The notes below the pieces were generated by a model, which saw only the letters and a list, made by a program, of their open reading frames with translations, was not told the DNA's origin and did no database searches. From Brachyspira sp. SAP_772 (GTDB lineage: Bacteria; Spirochaetota; Brachyspiria; Brachyspirales; Brachyspiraceae): 64,000 nucleotides of DNA. The stretch spans positions 186,001 through 250,000 of the forward strand of contig NZ_VYIX01000001.1 in the NCBI RefSeq assembly GCF_009755885.1, in the 5' to 3' direction. This document shows, in pieces, positions 15,780 to 24,117 of the stretch; positions within the stretch are counted from its first letter, which is position 1, and each line of letters opens with the position of its first letter. Position numbers and translations under genes: made by a program.

Positions 15780-16883
15780 TTATCCTTTTTTTAAATATTG
15801 TTTATTATTGAACTCTTCTAAATCAATGATAGCTTTTAATATCATTTTTTTATCGACTTTGTATGGGCTTATATTTAAATCTTTACCCGTAAGAGCTGTA
15901 TCTAATGCCATATTAAGTTCTTCATCATCTAAACTTGCTTTATTTATACCTACGTCTTTTAAACATGTTGGAAGAGAAATAGATTTATTAAAATTAAAAA
16001 TATTTTCTCTTGCCTCATATTGCTTGTCCATTGTAAGAAGCAGTAATACACCATATGATACTAATTCACCATGAAGTAATTTTTCTCCTATTCTTTTTAT
16101 TTTTCTTAGTCCGCTATACATACCATGTGCTAAAGATATATGATAATCATCTTTTGCTATTACTGATGTTAATCCTGTTGTATATATTATATGAAGTATT
16201 ACTCTTTTTAAGGTATCTGTTAGTTTTTTATTTCTAAAATCGTTTATAGCTTCTGAATAATGTTTTAATATATCATTAGAACAGTTTTTTATTATTTCAA
16301 TGCCTAAGAAATTTCTGTAATTTAAACTTTCATTTCTTGTAGAAAATAATGCTTCATATTGTTTAGATAATGCATTTCCTATACCAGCTATAAAATAATT
16401 TTCGGGAGAGTTTAATATAATGTCAGTATTAATAAATGTATGCAAAGGAGGTCTTTTTTCATTAAACATTTTTTTAAAACTTCCATCATTATTATAAACA
16501 ACTGAAACTCCAGTTACAGCAGCACAATTTGAAGCTAATGTAGGGAATGTAAATATAGGCTTATTTATAGTATGTGCTAAAACTTTTGATGTGTCTAATG
16601 CCTTTCCTCCTCCTACTGCAAATATCATATCAGCTTCTATTACCGCTTTCTTATCTTTAAGTAAATCAATATTTTCAAAAGTTGATTTTTCTCCATAATG
16701 AAACATTCCTGTTATCTCTATGTCTTTTATATTATTTAATATTGATTCTATAGATGCTTGAATAGATTTTTTACCAGATATTATAACAGCTTTTTTCCCA
16801 TAATTTGAACATATATGATATACATCTTTATAAGCGTCACTTCCTATACTAAAGTTAGGCAGAAATAAATTTTCTAAACTCAT
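15780..16883 (-). CDS. Iron-containing alcohol dehydrogenase-family enzyme, glycerol/hydroxyacid dehydrogenase-like
   Basis: A 367-residue cytosolic NAD(P)-dependent enzyme of the Fe-ADH superfamily. The nucleotide loop reads AVGGGKALDTSK (about residues 89-100) and the substrate/cofactor segment TFPTLASNCAAVTGVSV follows. Two metal-ligand histidines are visible in SLAHGMYSGL and LLHGELVSYG. At the place where glycerol dehydrogenases have the metal-ligand Asp (G-x-G-D-A-L), this protein reads GIGNALSKQYEA, so Asp is replaced by Asn. Similarity in layout is closest to glycerol dehydrogenase and the YbdH/HcxA-type hydroxycarboxylate dehydrogenases. Being sandwiched between two BASS transporters suggests it acts on the transported acid. 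No exact substrate can be claimed. Confidence 0.82.
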   Translation of the reverse strand: MSLENLFLPNFSIGSDAYKDVYHICSNYGKKAVIISGKKSIQASIESILNNIKDIEITGMFHYGEKSTFENIDLLKDKKAVIEADMIFAVGGGKALDTSKVLAHTINKPIFTFPTLASNCAAVTGVSVVYNNDGSFKKMFNEKRPPLHTFINTDIILNSPENYFIAGIGNALSKQYEALFSTRNESLNYRNFLGIEIIKNCSNDILKHYSEAINDFRNKKLTDTLKRVILHIIYTTGLTSVIAKDDYHISLAHGMYSGLRKIKRIGEKLLHGELVSYGVLLLLTMDKQYEARENIFNFNKSISLPTCLKDVGINKASLDDEELNMALDTALTGKDLNISPYKVDKKMILKAIIDLEEFNNKQYLKKG

Positions 16884-16925
16884 TTTTTATCCTTTATTAT
16901 TATAAAATTATAAATAAATTATTTT

Positions 16926-16981
16926 TTAAGAGATAAAAAAGAATAAGTAATAAATTAAGTTATCTTTAGTTTATCTCTTAA
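16926..16981. repeat. Intercistronic 12-bp perfect inverted repeat
   Basis: TTAAGAGATAAA (16926-16937) and TTTATCTCTTAA (16970-16981) flank a 32-nt loop between BASS-2 and the dehydrogenase gene. No U-run follows on the transcribed strand, so it looks like an RNA-processing or stabilising hairpin that could uncouple the two genes, not a classic terminator. Confidence 0.55.
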
Positions 16982-16989
16982 TAACAATT

Positions 16990-17928
16990 TTACTCTTTTG
17001 TTCTTGCAGCCATTATATTAGCAACTATTGAACCTGATATACAATGCCATACACTTCCTATAGCACCGGGTACTGCTGCAAGTGCCATATAAGCAAAATG
17101 TGTTGAAGCAAGCGATGAAGCTAATCCTGCATTTTGCATGCCAACTTCTATAGATATGGTTTTGCATTTAGCATTATTAAACTTGCAAACCTTTCCTAGT
17201 AAATATCCAAGCATATATCCTAAAGTGTTATGTATTATTATAACTATAACTACTAAATGACCAACCTGCATAAGTCTTTGAGAGTTTGAAGATACTACAG
17301 CAGCTACTATTGCCACAACTGCCACTACTGATATTAAAGGTAGCACATCTTTGAAATGTTCAACAAATTTGTGAAAGAATTTATTTATAACGAATCCTAA
17401 TACTATAGGAGCTATTACAACTTGAAGTATTGATATAAACATGCTCATAGCATTAACATCTATTTTTTCTCCAGCATAGAGTAGGGTAAGAAGCGGAGTT
17501 GCTAATGGAGCAAGTATTGTTGATACGGAAGTCATACCTACAGACAAAGGCACATCTCCTTTAGCTAAATAGGTTATAACGTTAGAAGATATTCCCCCCG
17601 GGCAAGTACCTACAAGTATTACCCCTATTGCAAGTTCAGGAGGAAGTCTGAAAGCTAAAGAAAGTAAGAATGCAAGTAAAGGCATTATAGTAAATTGTGC
17701 TATTGCCCCTATCACTATATCTCTTGGTCTTGTAAATAACACTTTGAAATCTTCAAGTTTTAATGTTATACCCATACAGAACATTGAAGTCATAAGAAGG
17801 TAGTTAACATAACTAGTTTTTATGAAGCTTACAGATTTTGGGAAAAATAAAGCTAATGCAGCCACTACTAATACTATAACTGACATATGTTTACCGAAGA
17901 AATTACTTATTTGTTTTAATGTTTTCAT
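16990..17928 (-). CDS. BASS-family sodium-coupled transporter 2
   Basis: A 312-residue protein of the same length as BASS-1 and nearly superimposable on it, starting with the same MKTLKQISNFFGK. Shared motifs are GITLKLEDFKVLFTRP, GTCPGGISSNVITYLAKGD and EVGMQNAGLASSLASTH. Differences cluster in hydrophobic positions plus a few near the crossover motifs (T to I in CPGG-x-SSN, Y to H near the linker), so substrate preference may differ. It is the first gene of the bass2-dehydrogenase-bass1 unit. The 608-bp upstream gap holds a dispersed repeat and a tiny open frame. Confidence 0.88.
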   Translation of the reverse strand: MKTLKQISNFFGKHMSVIVLVVAALALFFPKSVSFIKTSYVNYLLMTSMFCMGITLKLEDFKVLFTRPRDIVIGAIAQFTIMPLLAFLLSLAFRLPPELAIGVILVGTCPGGISSNVITYLAKGDVPLSVGMTSVSTILAPLATPLLTLLYAGEKIDVNAMSMFISILQVVIAPIVLGFVINKFFHKFVEHFKDVLPLISVVAVVAIVAAVVSSNSQRLMQVGHLVVIVIIIHNTLGYMLGYLLGKVCKFNNAKCKTISIEVGMQNAGLASSLASTHFAYMALAAVPGAIGSVWHCISGSIVANIMAARTKE

Positions 17929-18032
17929 TTTAATATCCTTTTTTATTAGTTTTTGTTTTATTGTTTTTATATTAGATTTGTTTCAAAACTTATTAATATT
18001 GATTAAATAATATTTAATATATTTTAGTATTT

Positions 18033-18138
18033 AAAAATGCAGTTCTTTTGCTTCTTTTATACCAATAAAAGAAGTGGGGGTGTGTACCCTGCGGGCACGC
18101 TTCGCAGGGGGCAAAGCCACCACAAATAATAAAAACAT
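18033..18138 (+). repeat. Dispersed repeat copy A, module 2 (hairpin, no apex unit)
   Basis: Begins with AAAAATGCAGTTCTTTTG, then the hairpin CTTCTTTTA / TAAAAGAAG around TACCAA, then GTGGGGG, a G+C-rich hairpin (CCCTGCG / CGCAGGG), and a tail AAATAATAAAAACAT. Related copies are at 42492-42556, 44270-44394 and 57802-57907. The G+C-rich patch stands out sharply from the surrounding AT-rich DNA. Confidence 0.75.
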
Positions 18139-18148
18139 AAAAATTTAT

Positions 18149-18189
18149 TGTTCTTTTTCCCGCAGCAAAAAGAACCAAAAAGTGCAAAT
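18149..18189 (+). repeat. Dispersed repeat copy A, module 1 (hairpin)
   Basis: Perfect stem GTTCTTTTT / AAAAAGAAC around CCCGCAGC, followed by CAAAAAGTGCAAAT. It is identical in its stem to copy C (44144-44183) and related to copies B and D with compensatory arm changes. Confidence 0.75.
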
Positions 18190-18536
18190 TAAGAAAGTAA
18201 TACTAATTATATTTTATATACTAAATATCTAACTAAAAACAATATAAATATTTAATAATATAGTTTTACAATATCTTTAATCAATTATAAAACAAGTTTA
18301 TTACTTTATAAAATTAATTTCTAATAATCATATTTCTCTCCTTTTAAAAATTTTATTTAAAATAAATTTAGTCTAAGCTTATATCAGCTATAAACTAAAC
18401 AATTTTTATCCTGGCTTAAAAGATAGATATTCAAGCAGTCTGTAATTTTTTATAATGACTTTTAGATTTTTTAGTGCTTATTCGATGTTATAGGATTAAA
18501 TACCCATAACATCATTTTATTAAAAATTATTTTTAA
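18190..18536 (-). other. Intergenic region with orphan Shine-Dalgarno and a five-codon open frame
   Basis: Between ilvD and BASS-2. On the minus strand AAAAGGAGAGAAAT precedes an ATG at 18331 whose frame stops after five codons (to 18314). An imperfect hairpin (TTTAGT / ACTAAA with inner AGCT pairs) lies at 18367-18399. A perfect 8-bp repeat GATGTTAT / ATAACATC at 18484-18513 sits just after the ilvD stop but lacks a T-run on that strand. This is either a leader peptide for the transporter operon or the remnant of a lost gene. Confidence 0.35.
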
Positions 18537-20219
18537 TTATTTCAATACAGCACCAGTATTAGCAGACTGAACAAGTTTTCTATATCTTCCAAGCCAGCCT
18601 CTAATTTCCTCTAAAGGTTTAATGGCAATCTCTTTTCTTCTCTTTTCCATTTCTTCATCAGAGATTTCTAAATTGATTTTATGATTAGGAATGTCTATAC
18701 TAATGATGTCATTTTCTTTTATGAATGCTATTTCGCCTCCGCTAGCAGCTTCTGGTGAAACGTGACCTATAGAAGCACCTCTTGAAGCACCAGAGAATCT
18801 TCCGTCAGTGATTAATGCAACATCTTTATCAAGCTTCATACCAGCAAGAGCAGAAGTAGGGTTTAACATCTCACGCATACCGGGTCCGCCCTTAGGTCCT
18901 TCATATCTTATAACTACAACATCGCCTTTGTTTATTTTACCGGCATATATAGCAGATATTGCCTCTTCTTCGCTGTCAAACACTCTTGCAGGGCCTTTAT
19001 GTACAAGCATCTCATCAGCAACAGCAGAACGCTTAACAACGCATCCGTCTTTTGCTATATTTCCCCAAAGTATTGCTATACCGCCTGTTTTACTATAAGG
19101 GTTTTCTATATTTCTTAAAACATTATTATTTTTATTAACAGCATCTTTTATATTTTCGGCTATTGTTTTACCTGTAGCAGTGAGAAGAGAAGTATTTATA
19201 AATCCTCCCTTATCAAGCTCTTTCATAACAGCAGGTATTCCGCCGGCTTTATATAAATCTTCTATATAGTTGTGTCCAGCAGGTGCTAAATGGCAAAGAT
19301 TAGGAGTGCGGTCGCTTACTTCATTTATGATTTTTAAATCTAATTCTATTCCTGCCTCATTAGCTATAGCAAGCAAGTGAAGTACGCTATTTGTAGAACA
19401 GCCTAATGCCATGTCAACAGCAAGTGCATTTTTAAAAGATTCTGGAGTTATTATATCTAATGGTTTTATATCTTTTTTTAATAATTCCATAACCTGCATA
19501 CCAGCTTTTTTAGCAAGTAATGTTCTAGCAGAATAAACAGCAGGTATTGTGCCGTTTCCAGGAAGTGCTATACCTAATGCCTCAGAAAGACAGTTCATGC
19601 TATTAGCAGTATACATACCAGCACAAGAACCGCAGCTAGGGCATGTATGCTGAGCATATTCCTCTAATTCAGCATCATTTATAAGATTAGCCTTTTTTGC
19701 TCCAACAGCTTCAAATATATTTGATAAACTAACTTTACTGTCTCCATGCTCTCCCGGAAGCATAGCACCACCGCTTATCACTATTCCCGGTATATTCATT
19801 CTCAAAAGTCCCATTATCATGCCCGGAACTATTTTATCGCAGTTAGGTACAAGCACAACGCCGTCTAATCCATGTGCTATAACCATGCTTTCAACAGAAT
19901 CAGCTATTAACTCTCTTGAAGGAAGCGAATATCTCATTCCCAAGTGCCCCATAGCTATTCCATCACAAACACCTATAGAAGGTATAAGTATAGGTGTACC
20001 TCCGCCTATTAATACTCCAGCCTTAACAGCCTGAGAGAGTTTGTCAAGATGTATATGTCCAGGTACAATTTCACTATATGCAGAAATAATTCCAATCAGA
20101 GGTCTTTTTAATTCTTCATCAGTATAACCCATAGAGTAGAATAAAGATCTGTTTGGTGCTCTTTCATCACCCTTTAATACTCTGTCGCTTCTTAAAGAAC
20201 TATTTTCTCTGAAACTCAT
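18537..20219 (-). CDS. ilvD: Dihydroxy-acid dehydratase
   Basis: A 560-residue IlvD/Edd-family enzyme. It dehydrates 2,3-dihydroxy-isovalerate and -methylvalerate to the 2-oxo acids that precede valine, isoleucine, leucine and pantoate. Iron-sulfur cluster cysteines are visible in [11 protein letters not shown] (about residues 120-130) and [19 protein letters not shown] (about 191-209); the C-terminal half has [21 protein letters not shown]. The length is normal for bacterial IlvD. No other branched-chain synthesis gene is in the window. It is divergent from ferritin across 174 bp that contain a palindrome at 20270-20287. Confidence 0.95.
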   Translation of the reverse strand: MSFRENSSLRSDRVLKGDERAPNRSLFYSMGYTDEELKRPLIGIISAYSEIVPGHIHLDKLSQAVKAGVLIGGGTPILIPSIGVCDGIAMGHLGMRYSLPSRELIADSVESMVIAHGLDGVVLVPNCDKIVPGMIMGLLRMNIPGIVISGGAMLPGEHGDSKVSLSNIFEAVGAKKANLINDAELEEYAQHTCPSCGSCAGMYTANSMNCLSEALGIALPGNGTIPAVYSARTLLAKKAGMQVMELLKKDIKPLDIITPESFKNALAVDMALGCSTNSVLHLLAIANEAGIELDLKIINEVSDRTPNLCHLAPAGHNYIEDLYKAGGIPAVMKELDKGGFINTSLLTATGKTIAENIKDAVNKNNNVLRNIENPYSKTGGIAILWGNIAKDGCVVKRSAVADEMLVHKGPARVFDSEEEAISAIYAGKINKGDVVVIRYEGPKGGPGMREMLNPTSALAGMKLDKDVALITDGRFSGASRGASIGHVSPEAASGGEIAFIKENDIISIDIPNHKINLEISDEEMEKRRKEIAIKPLEEIRGWLGRYRKLVQSANTGAVLK

Positions 20220-20269
20220 AATTATTATTTCTCCATTTAATAAAATTGTTTTTAAAAAATATACTTATA

Positions 20270-20287
20270 CATTCTATTAGTAGAATG
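20270..20287. promoter_or_regulatory. Palindrome in the ilvD / ferritin divergent region
   Basis: CATTCTA-TTAG-TAGAATG is a perfect 7-bp inverted repeat with a 4-bp centre, 51 bp upstream of ilvD and about 107 bp upstream of the ferritin start. The size and position suit an operator, possibly for a metal or peroxide regulator, but it does not exactly match the Fur or PerR box. Confidence 0.4.
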
Positions 20288-20340
20288 ATAAAAAATCAAG
20301 CATTTTTTTATATTTTATGATATAAAAGTCTTGCAAAAAA

Positions 20341-20379
20341 TGTTAGAATACTCTAAAATAATATCTATAATTTCTAACA
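20341..20379 (+). promoter_or_regulatory. Hairpin in the ferritin leader
   Basis: TGTTAGAA (20341-20348) and TTCTAACA (20372-20379) form a perfect 8-bp stem that ends directly before the AAAGGAG ribosome site of the ferritin gene, so folding could affect ribosome access. Confidence 0.4.
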
Positions 20380-20393
20380 AAAAGGAGTCTACT

Positions 20394-20909
20394 ATGCCTA
20401 TAATCAAAGAAGAAACAGTAAAATTATTAAATGACCATCTAAACGAGGAGCATTATTCAGCAAATCTATACTTCAACATGGCTGGATGGTGCGAGAAACA
20501 AGGATTAAAAGGATGCAGCAGCTTCCTATATAATCACTCAGCAGAAGAGCATACACATTTAGAGAAGTTTAGAGAGTATATCAATAAAGCTGGCGGTCAG
20601 GCTATAATGGGAGAGATGAAAGCTCCTGAATGTAATTTTAATTCTGTAGCAGAGCTATTTGAAAAAATAATTAAGCATGAAGAGTATATTACTAATTGTA
20701 TTAATAAATTAGTAGGTAAGGCAATGGATGATAAAGATTATGTTACATTAAAGTTTTTGGAGTGGTTTGTTGAGGAGCAGCTTGAAGAAGAGGAATTATT
20801 TAATGACATTATTAAAAGAATAAAGATTTTAGGTGATTTGGAGGGAAGAAATCTTCATACTTTTGATAAGTTTGTAGGAAATTTAGATAAAGAAGAGCAT
20901 AATTCATAA
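20394..20909 (+). CDS. ftnA: Non-haem ferritin
   Basis: A 171-residue bacterial ferritin that oxidises and stores iron in a 24-mer shell. Ferroxidase-centre residues are in place: Glu in LNEEHYSANLYF (first helix), E-x-x-H in SAEEHTHLEKF (second helix), and the later Glu in VEEQLEEEELF. I take the ATG at 20394 because AAAGGAG lies 7 bp upstream and the family N terminus starts here (MPIIKEETVKLLNDHL); an in-frame upstream start at 20331 lacks a ribosome site. Terminator at 20930-20970. It is divergent from ilvD, so monocistronic. Confidence 0.93.
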   Translation: MPIIKEETVKLLNDHLNEEHYSANLYFNMAGWCEKQGLKGCSSFLYNHSAEEHTHLEKFREYINKAGGQAIMGEMKAPECNFNSVAELFEKIIKHEEYITNCINKLVGKAMDDKDYVTLKFLEWFVEEQLEEEELFNDIIKRIKILGDLEGRNLHTFDKFVGNLDKEEHNS

Positions 20910-20929
20910 AATATAGTTTTATAAGTTTT

Positions 20930-20970
20930 AGGGTAGCTATTGTTAAAAAAATAATAGCTGCTCTTTTTTT
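20930..20970 (+). terminator. Intrinsic terminator after ferritin
   Basis: AGGGTAGCTATT (20930-20941) pairs with AATAGCTGCTCT (20953-20964, with one G-U), followed by a run of Ts. Confidence 0.85.
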
Positions 20971-21060
20971 AAATAAAAAATACATTCATTAAATCTATTA
21001 TTAATATAAAAATAATTATTAGTTATTGCAAAAAAAAATTATTTATTATATTATAAGGAT

Positions 21061-21600
21061 ATGCCAAAAGATATTGCTGTACTTTATAAAAGTAAATATG
21101 GTTCTTCTAAAACATATTCTAAATGGATTTCAGATAAATTGCATGCTGATATATTTGAAATTGGGCATGTTTCTTTAAATACTTTAAATGATTATAACAA
21201 AATAATATTTGTAAGTGCATTATATGCTGGAAAGTTATCTGCTATAAAAACTATTAGAAAGCTTTATAATAGTTTACATAATAATAAAAAAATATATTGT
21301 GTTGTTATAGGTATAGGCGATCCTAATGACAAAGATATTTATAATGCTTCATTAGATAAAAATTTTAAACCTAATGAAAAAGAGAATATAAAGTTTTATT
21401 TCTTAAGAGGATGCATAGATTTTGATAAATTAAAAATACATCATGCTTTAATGATGCATATGCTAAAAACTATAATATCAAGCAAATCAGTAAAAACAGA
21501 AGATGAACAGATGCTTCTAAAAAATTACGGCAAAAAAATAGATTTTCTTAATAAAAACTCTATAGAAAATATAGTATCCGACATAAAAAAAGAAGAGTAA
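21061..21600 (+). CDS. Flavodoxin-domain protein
   Basis: A 179-residue protein with the flavodoxin phosphate-binding pattern near the N terminus (VLYKSKYGSSKTYSKWI, residues 7-23) and a second core strand IIFVSALYAGKLSA. It resembles the flavodoxin-like proteins that include HemG-type protoporphyrinogen oxidase, with a C-terminal helix (HHALMMHMLKTII). It probably binds FMN and acts as a small redox protein. AAGGAT lies immediately before the ATG. It lies 150 bp after ferritin, which has its own terminator, and 260 bp before the CrtI-like oxidoreductase; the AT-rich gap 21601-21860 shows nothing definite. Confidence 0.75.
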   Translation: MPKDIAVLYKSKYGSSKTYSKWISDKLHADIFEIGHVSLNTLNDYNKIIFVSALYAGKLSAIKTIRKLYNSLHNNKKIYCVVIGIGDPNDKDIYNASLDKNFKPNEKENIKFYFLRGCIDFDKLKIHHALMMHMLKTIISSKSVKTEDEQMLLKNYGKKIDFLNKNSIENIVSDIKKEE

Positions 21601-21860
21601 ATTACTTAATAAACTTAAAAATATTCACAAAAACAATACAATAATCCATAATTTTTAATAAAAATATCAAAACATCATAATATTTTACGCTACATTTTAT
21701 ACAAATACCTAAAAAGTTCATAAAATTTACTGAAATGCCACTTAGATATACGCATTTTCATAAAAAAACGCTTGTATTTTTATAATTTTATATTATCATT
21801 TGTATATAAGCAAAAATGATTAAAAATGCTTATAAAGATTCTTTTTATAAGGAGATAAAA

Positions 21861-23489
21861 ATGGAAAATAATAAATATGATATAGTAATTATAGGTTCTG
21901 GATTAGGAGGATTAACATCTGGAGCTTATTTAGCAAAACAAGGAAAAAAAGTATTGGTTTTAGAAAGCCATAATATAGTAGGCGGTTGTGCCACAGTATT
22001 TAAAAGAAAAAATGTTAAGTTTGAAGTTGGGCTTCATGAAATGGATATGGGCAAAAAAAGCAGAGATATGAAGCATGTAATATTCAATAAATTAGGTCTT
22101 TATGACAGAATTGATTTAGTAAAGCTTCCTCAAACTTGGAGAATAAAAAGTGAAGACACTGATTTAGTAATACCAGAAGGTTATGAAAATGTTATAAACA
22201 CTTTAGAAAAAGAGTTCCCAGAAGAAAAGCAAGGCATAAGAAAATATTTTGCTGGACTTTCAAGAATGATGTATATGATAAGAAGAGTGCCTTATGATTT
22301 GAAGTTCTTTGATTTCTTCTTTTACCCTATAACAACATTCCCTATGAACTTGTATCATCTATTTACACAAAAGAAATTAGGTGATGTGTTGGACTCTATG
22401 ATAAAAAGTGATAAATTAAAAAGAATATTAAACATTAATATTACTTATTATCATGATAACCCATATAAGTTTAGTTGGTATTATCATGCTTGTGCTCAGG
22501 GAGCTTATTATAATTCTGCTTGTTTTATTAAAGGCGGAAGTCAAAGCTTATCAAATGCTTTAGCTGATATAATAAGAGAAAATGGCGGCGAAGTAAAAGT
22601 TTCTTCTGAGGTAAAAAAGATAAATGTAAAAGGCAATATTGCTGAGGGAGTAACTTATTTTGATAAAAGAGCAAAAGAAGAAGTAACAGTATATGGTGAT
22701 TATATAATAGCAAATGCTGCTCCTAAAGTGGTTTATGATGAATTATTGCCAAAAGGATATGAAGACAAAAGAATAAATAAACTTAAAAACTCTGTATCAT
22801 TATACACAGTTTACATAATATTTAAGAAAAAGTTCTCAGAGCTCTACCCTAATAATGCCTACTCTACATTTATAACTACAGAGAAAACATTGAACACCAC
22901 ATTTAAAGAAGATGCTAAAGGACAAAGAGATATACCAGTAGAAGATAGAAACTTTGTATTTGTAGATTATTCAGCAATAGATAGCGGGCTTGTAGAAGAG
23001 GGAGATGAGCGTTCATTTGCTGTACTAACAGGCCCTTCATTCTTAGATGAGTGGAAAGATTTAAGCGATGAGGAATATAAAGCTAAAAAGAAAGAGTTAG
23101 CAGAAAAATTGATAGAGAGAGCAGAGAAACATTATCCGGGATTTAGAGAGAATATTGAATATTATGAAGTAGCTACACCAAAAACAATAAAGAGATATAT
23201 TAAAACTCCAGACGGTACAGCATATGGTTTTGCTCAAGATGGATATTTGAAAAAAAGCCGCAGTGTGAGAGTATCTCCTACAGTGAAAAATCTTCACTTT
23301 GCTAGTGCTTGGGGATTCCCGGGCGGAGGATTTACAGGAGCTTTATTAAGCGGATATTTGGCAGCAAGAAATATATTGTTCCCTATAAAGGCTTATGTGG
23401 TTTTAAGATTACTCCTTTGTACAGCATTCGGTACAGCTCTTGGAACAATACATCATTGGCTTCCTGCGATAATTAATCTTTTTAAGTAA
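21861..23489 (+). CDS. FAD-dependent oxidoreductase, phytoene desaturase / retinol saturase-like
   Basis: A 542-residue protein with a classical FAD dinucleotide fold at its start (IVIIGSGLGGLTSGAYLA, then VLVLESHNIVGGCA) and the C-terminal family motif WGFPGGGFTGALLSGYLAARN followed by a hydrophobic tail (about residues 515-540). This is the CrtI / carotenoid isomerase / all-trans-retinol 13,14-reductase group, which acts on lipophilic polyenes or other hydrophobic substrates at the membrane. The ATG at 21861 is chosen because AAGGAGAT lies 6 bp upstream and the FAD motif begins soon after; a frame-open start at 21816 has no such site. No carotenoid synthesis genes lie nearby, so the substrate is unknown. 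Confidence 0.85.
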   Translation: MENNKYDIVIIGSGLGGLTSGAYLAKQGKKVLVLESHNIVGGCATVFKRKNVKFEVGLHEMDMGKKSRDMKHVIFNKLGLYDRIDLVKLPQTWRIKSEDTDLVIPEGYENVINTLEKEFPEEKQGIRKYFAGLSRMMYMIRRVPYDLKFFDFFFYPITTFPMNLYHLFTQKKLGDVLDSMIKSDKLKRILNINITYYHDNPYKFSWYYHACAQGAYYNSACFIKGGSQSLSNALADIIRENGGEVKVSSEVKKINVKGNIAEGVTYFDKRAKEEVTVYGDYIIANAAPKVVYDELLPKGYEDKRINKLKNSVSLYTVYIIFKKKFSELYPNNAYSTFITTEKTLNTTFKEDAKGQRDIPVEDRNFVFVDYSAIDSGLVEEGDERSFAVLTGPSFLDEWKDLSDEEYKAKKKELAEKLIERAEKHYPGFRENIEYYEVATPKTIKRYIKTPDGTAYGFAQDGYLKKSRSVRVSPTVKNLHFASAWGFPGGGFTGALLSGYLAARNILFPIKAYVVLRLLLCTAFGTALGTIHHWLPAIINLFK

Positions 23490-23508
23490 TATAAATCTCA
23501 AAATAAAT

Positions 23509-23541
23509 ATCTTGTTGGTATTAAAATAATGCCAGCAAGAT
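23509..23541. repeat. Intercistronic hairpin
   Basis: ATCTTGTTGGTATT (23509-23522) pairs with AATGCCAGCAAGAT (23528-23541) with two G-U pairs. No T-run follows, so termination is uncertain; it may separate expression of the oxidoreductase from the exported protein downstream. Confidence 0.5.
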
Positions 23542-23569
23542 AATAAAAAACAAATTAAGGAGAGAAAAA

Positions 23570-24073
23570 ATGAAAAGGAATTTGATTATAAAAGTATTAG
23601 CTTTTACTATGTTATTTAATATAATAGCTTTAGCACAGAATGCTGATGATATAGTTGGTTTATGGTATAGTCATGCTGATGCCAAAAACAGAATTGCAGT
23701 TATAGAGATATTCAAAGAAAACAATAAATATTATGCTTATTCATTTGCTTATACTAATTCTAATGATGTTGTGTATGATGTTAATAATCCAAAGAAAGAA
23801 TTAAGAAACTTGCCATTAAAAGGATTAGTATATTTATATAACTTAGAGTTCAAAAGCGGAGAGTGGAAAAATGGTAAAGTCTACAATCCAGAGCAGGGAA
23901 AAGTGTATAATGCTAAAATAGATTTATCTGATAATAAGCAAGAGATAAAATTAAGAGCCAGTGTAGATGGCGGCGGGCTTTTTGGTAAGACACTTACTTG
24001 GAAAAAAGTGCCTGCTAATGAAGTTTCTAAATATACGCCATTAAATAAAAATGAGTTAAGAAGGTTAGACTAA
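23570..24073 (+). CDS. DUF2147-family exported protein
   Basis: A 167-residue protein with a Sec signal (hydrophobic residues 4-20, cleavage after ALA-Q region). The mature part opens with DIVGLWYS, the hallmark of DUF2147, and keeps the family pattern of a short lipocalin-like sheet with KGLVYLYNLE, WKNGKVYNPE-GKVYNAKI and L-x-G-L-F-G-K-x-x-x-W. It is periplasmic by prediction; its biochemical role is unknown. AAGGAG precedes the ATG. The next exported protein starts 44 bp after its stop and is probably co-transcribed. Confidence 0.8.
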   Translation: MKRNLIIKVLAFTMLFNIIALAQNADDIVGLWYSHADAKNRIAVIEIFKENNKYYAYSFAYTNSNDVVYDVNNPKKELRNLPLKGLVYLYNLEFKSGEWKNGKVYNPEQGKVYNAKIDLSDNKQEIKLRASVDGGGLFGKTLTWKKVPANEVSKYTPLNKNELRRLD

Positions 24074-24117
24074 GTATGATAAGAGAATATATTTTTATAG
24101 GTGATAAGGAAGGTTTT

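Noticed and set aside
18033-18189. Insertion sequence remnant
   Set aside because: No transposase coding sequence, terminal inverted repeats with target duplication, or IS-like size was found; the elements fit a REP-like non-coding repeat better.
20331-20393. Longer N terminus for ferritin
   Set aside because: The added 21 codons lack a ribosome site, include the leader hairpin and do not match the family; the start at 20394 has AAAGGAG and the normal N terminus.
21816-21860. Longer N terminus for the CrtI-like protein
   Set aside because: The extra 15 codons contain the ribosome site AAGGAGAT of the start at 21861 and add residues ahead of a normal FAD-binding N terminus.
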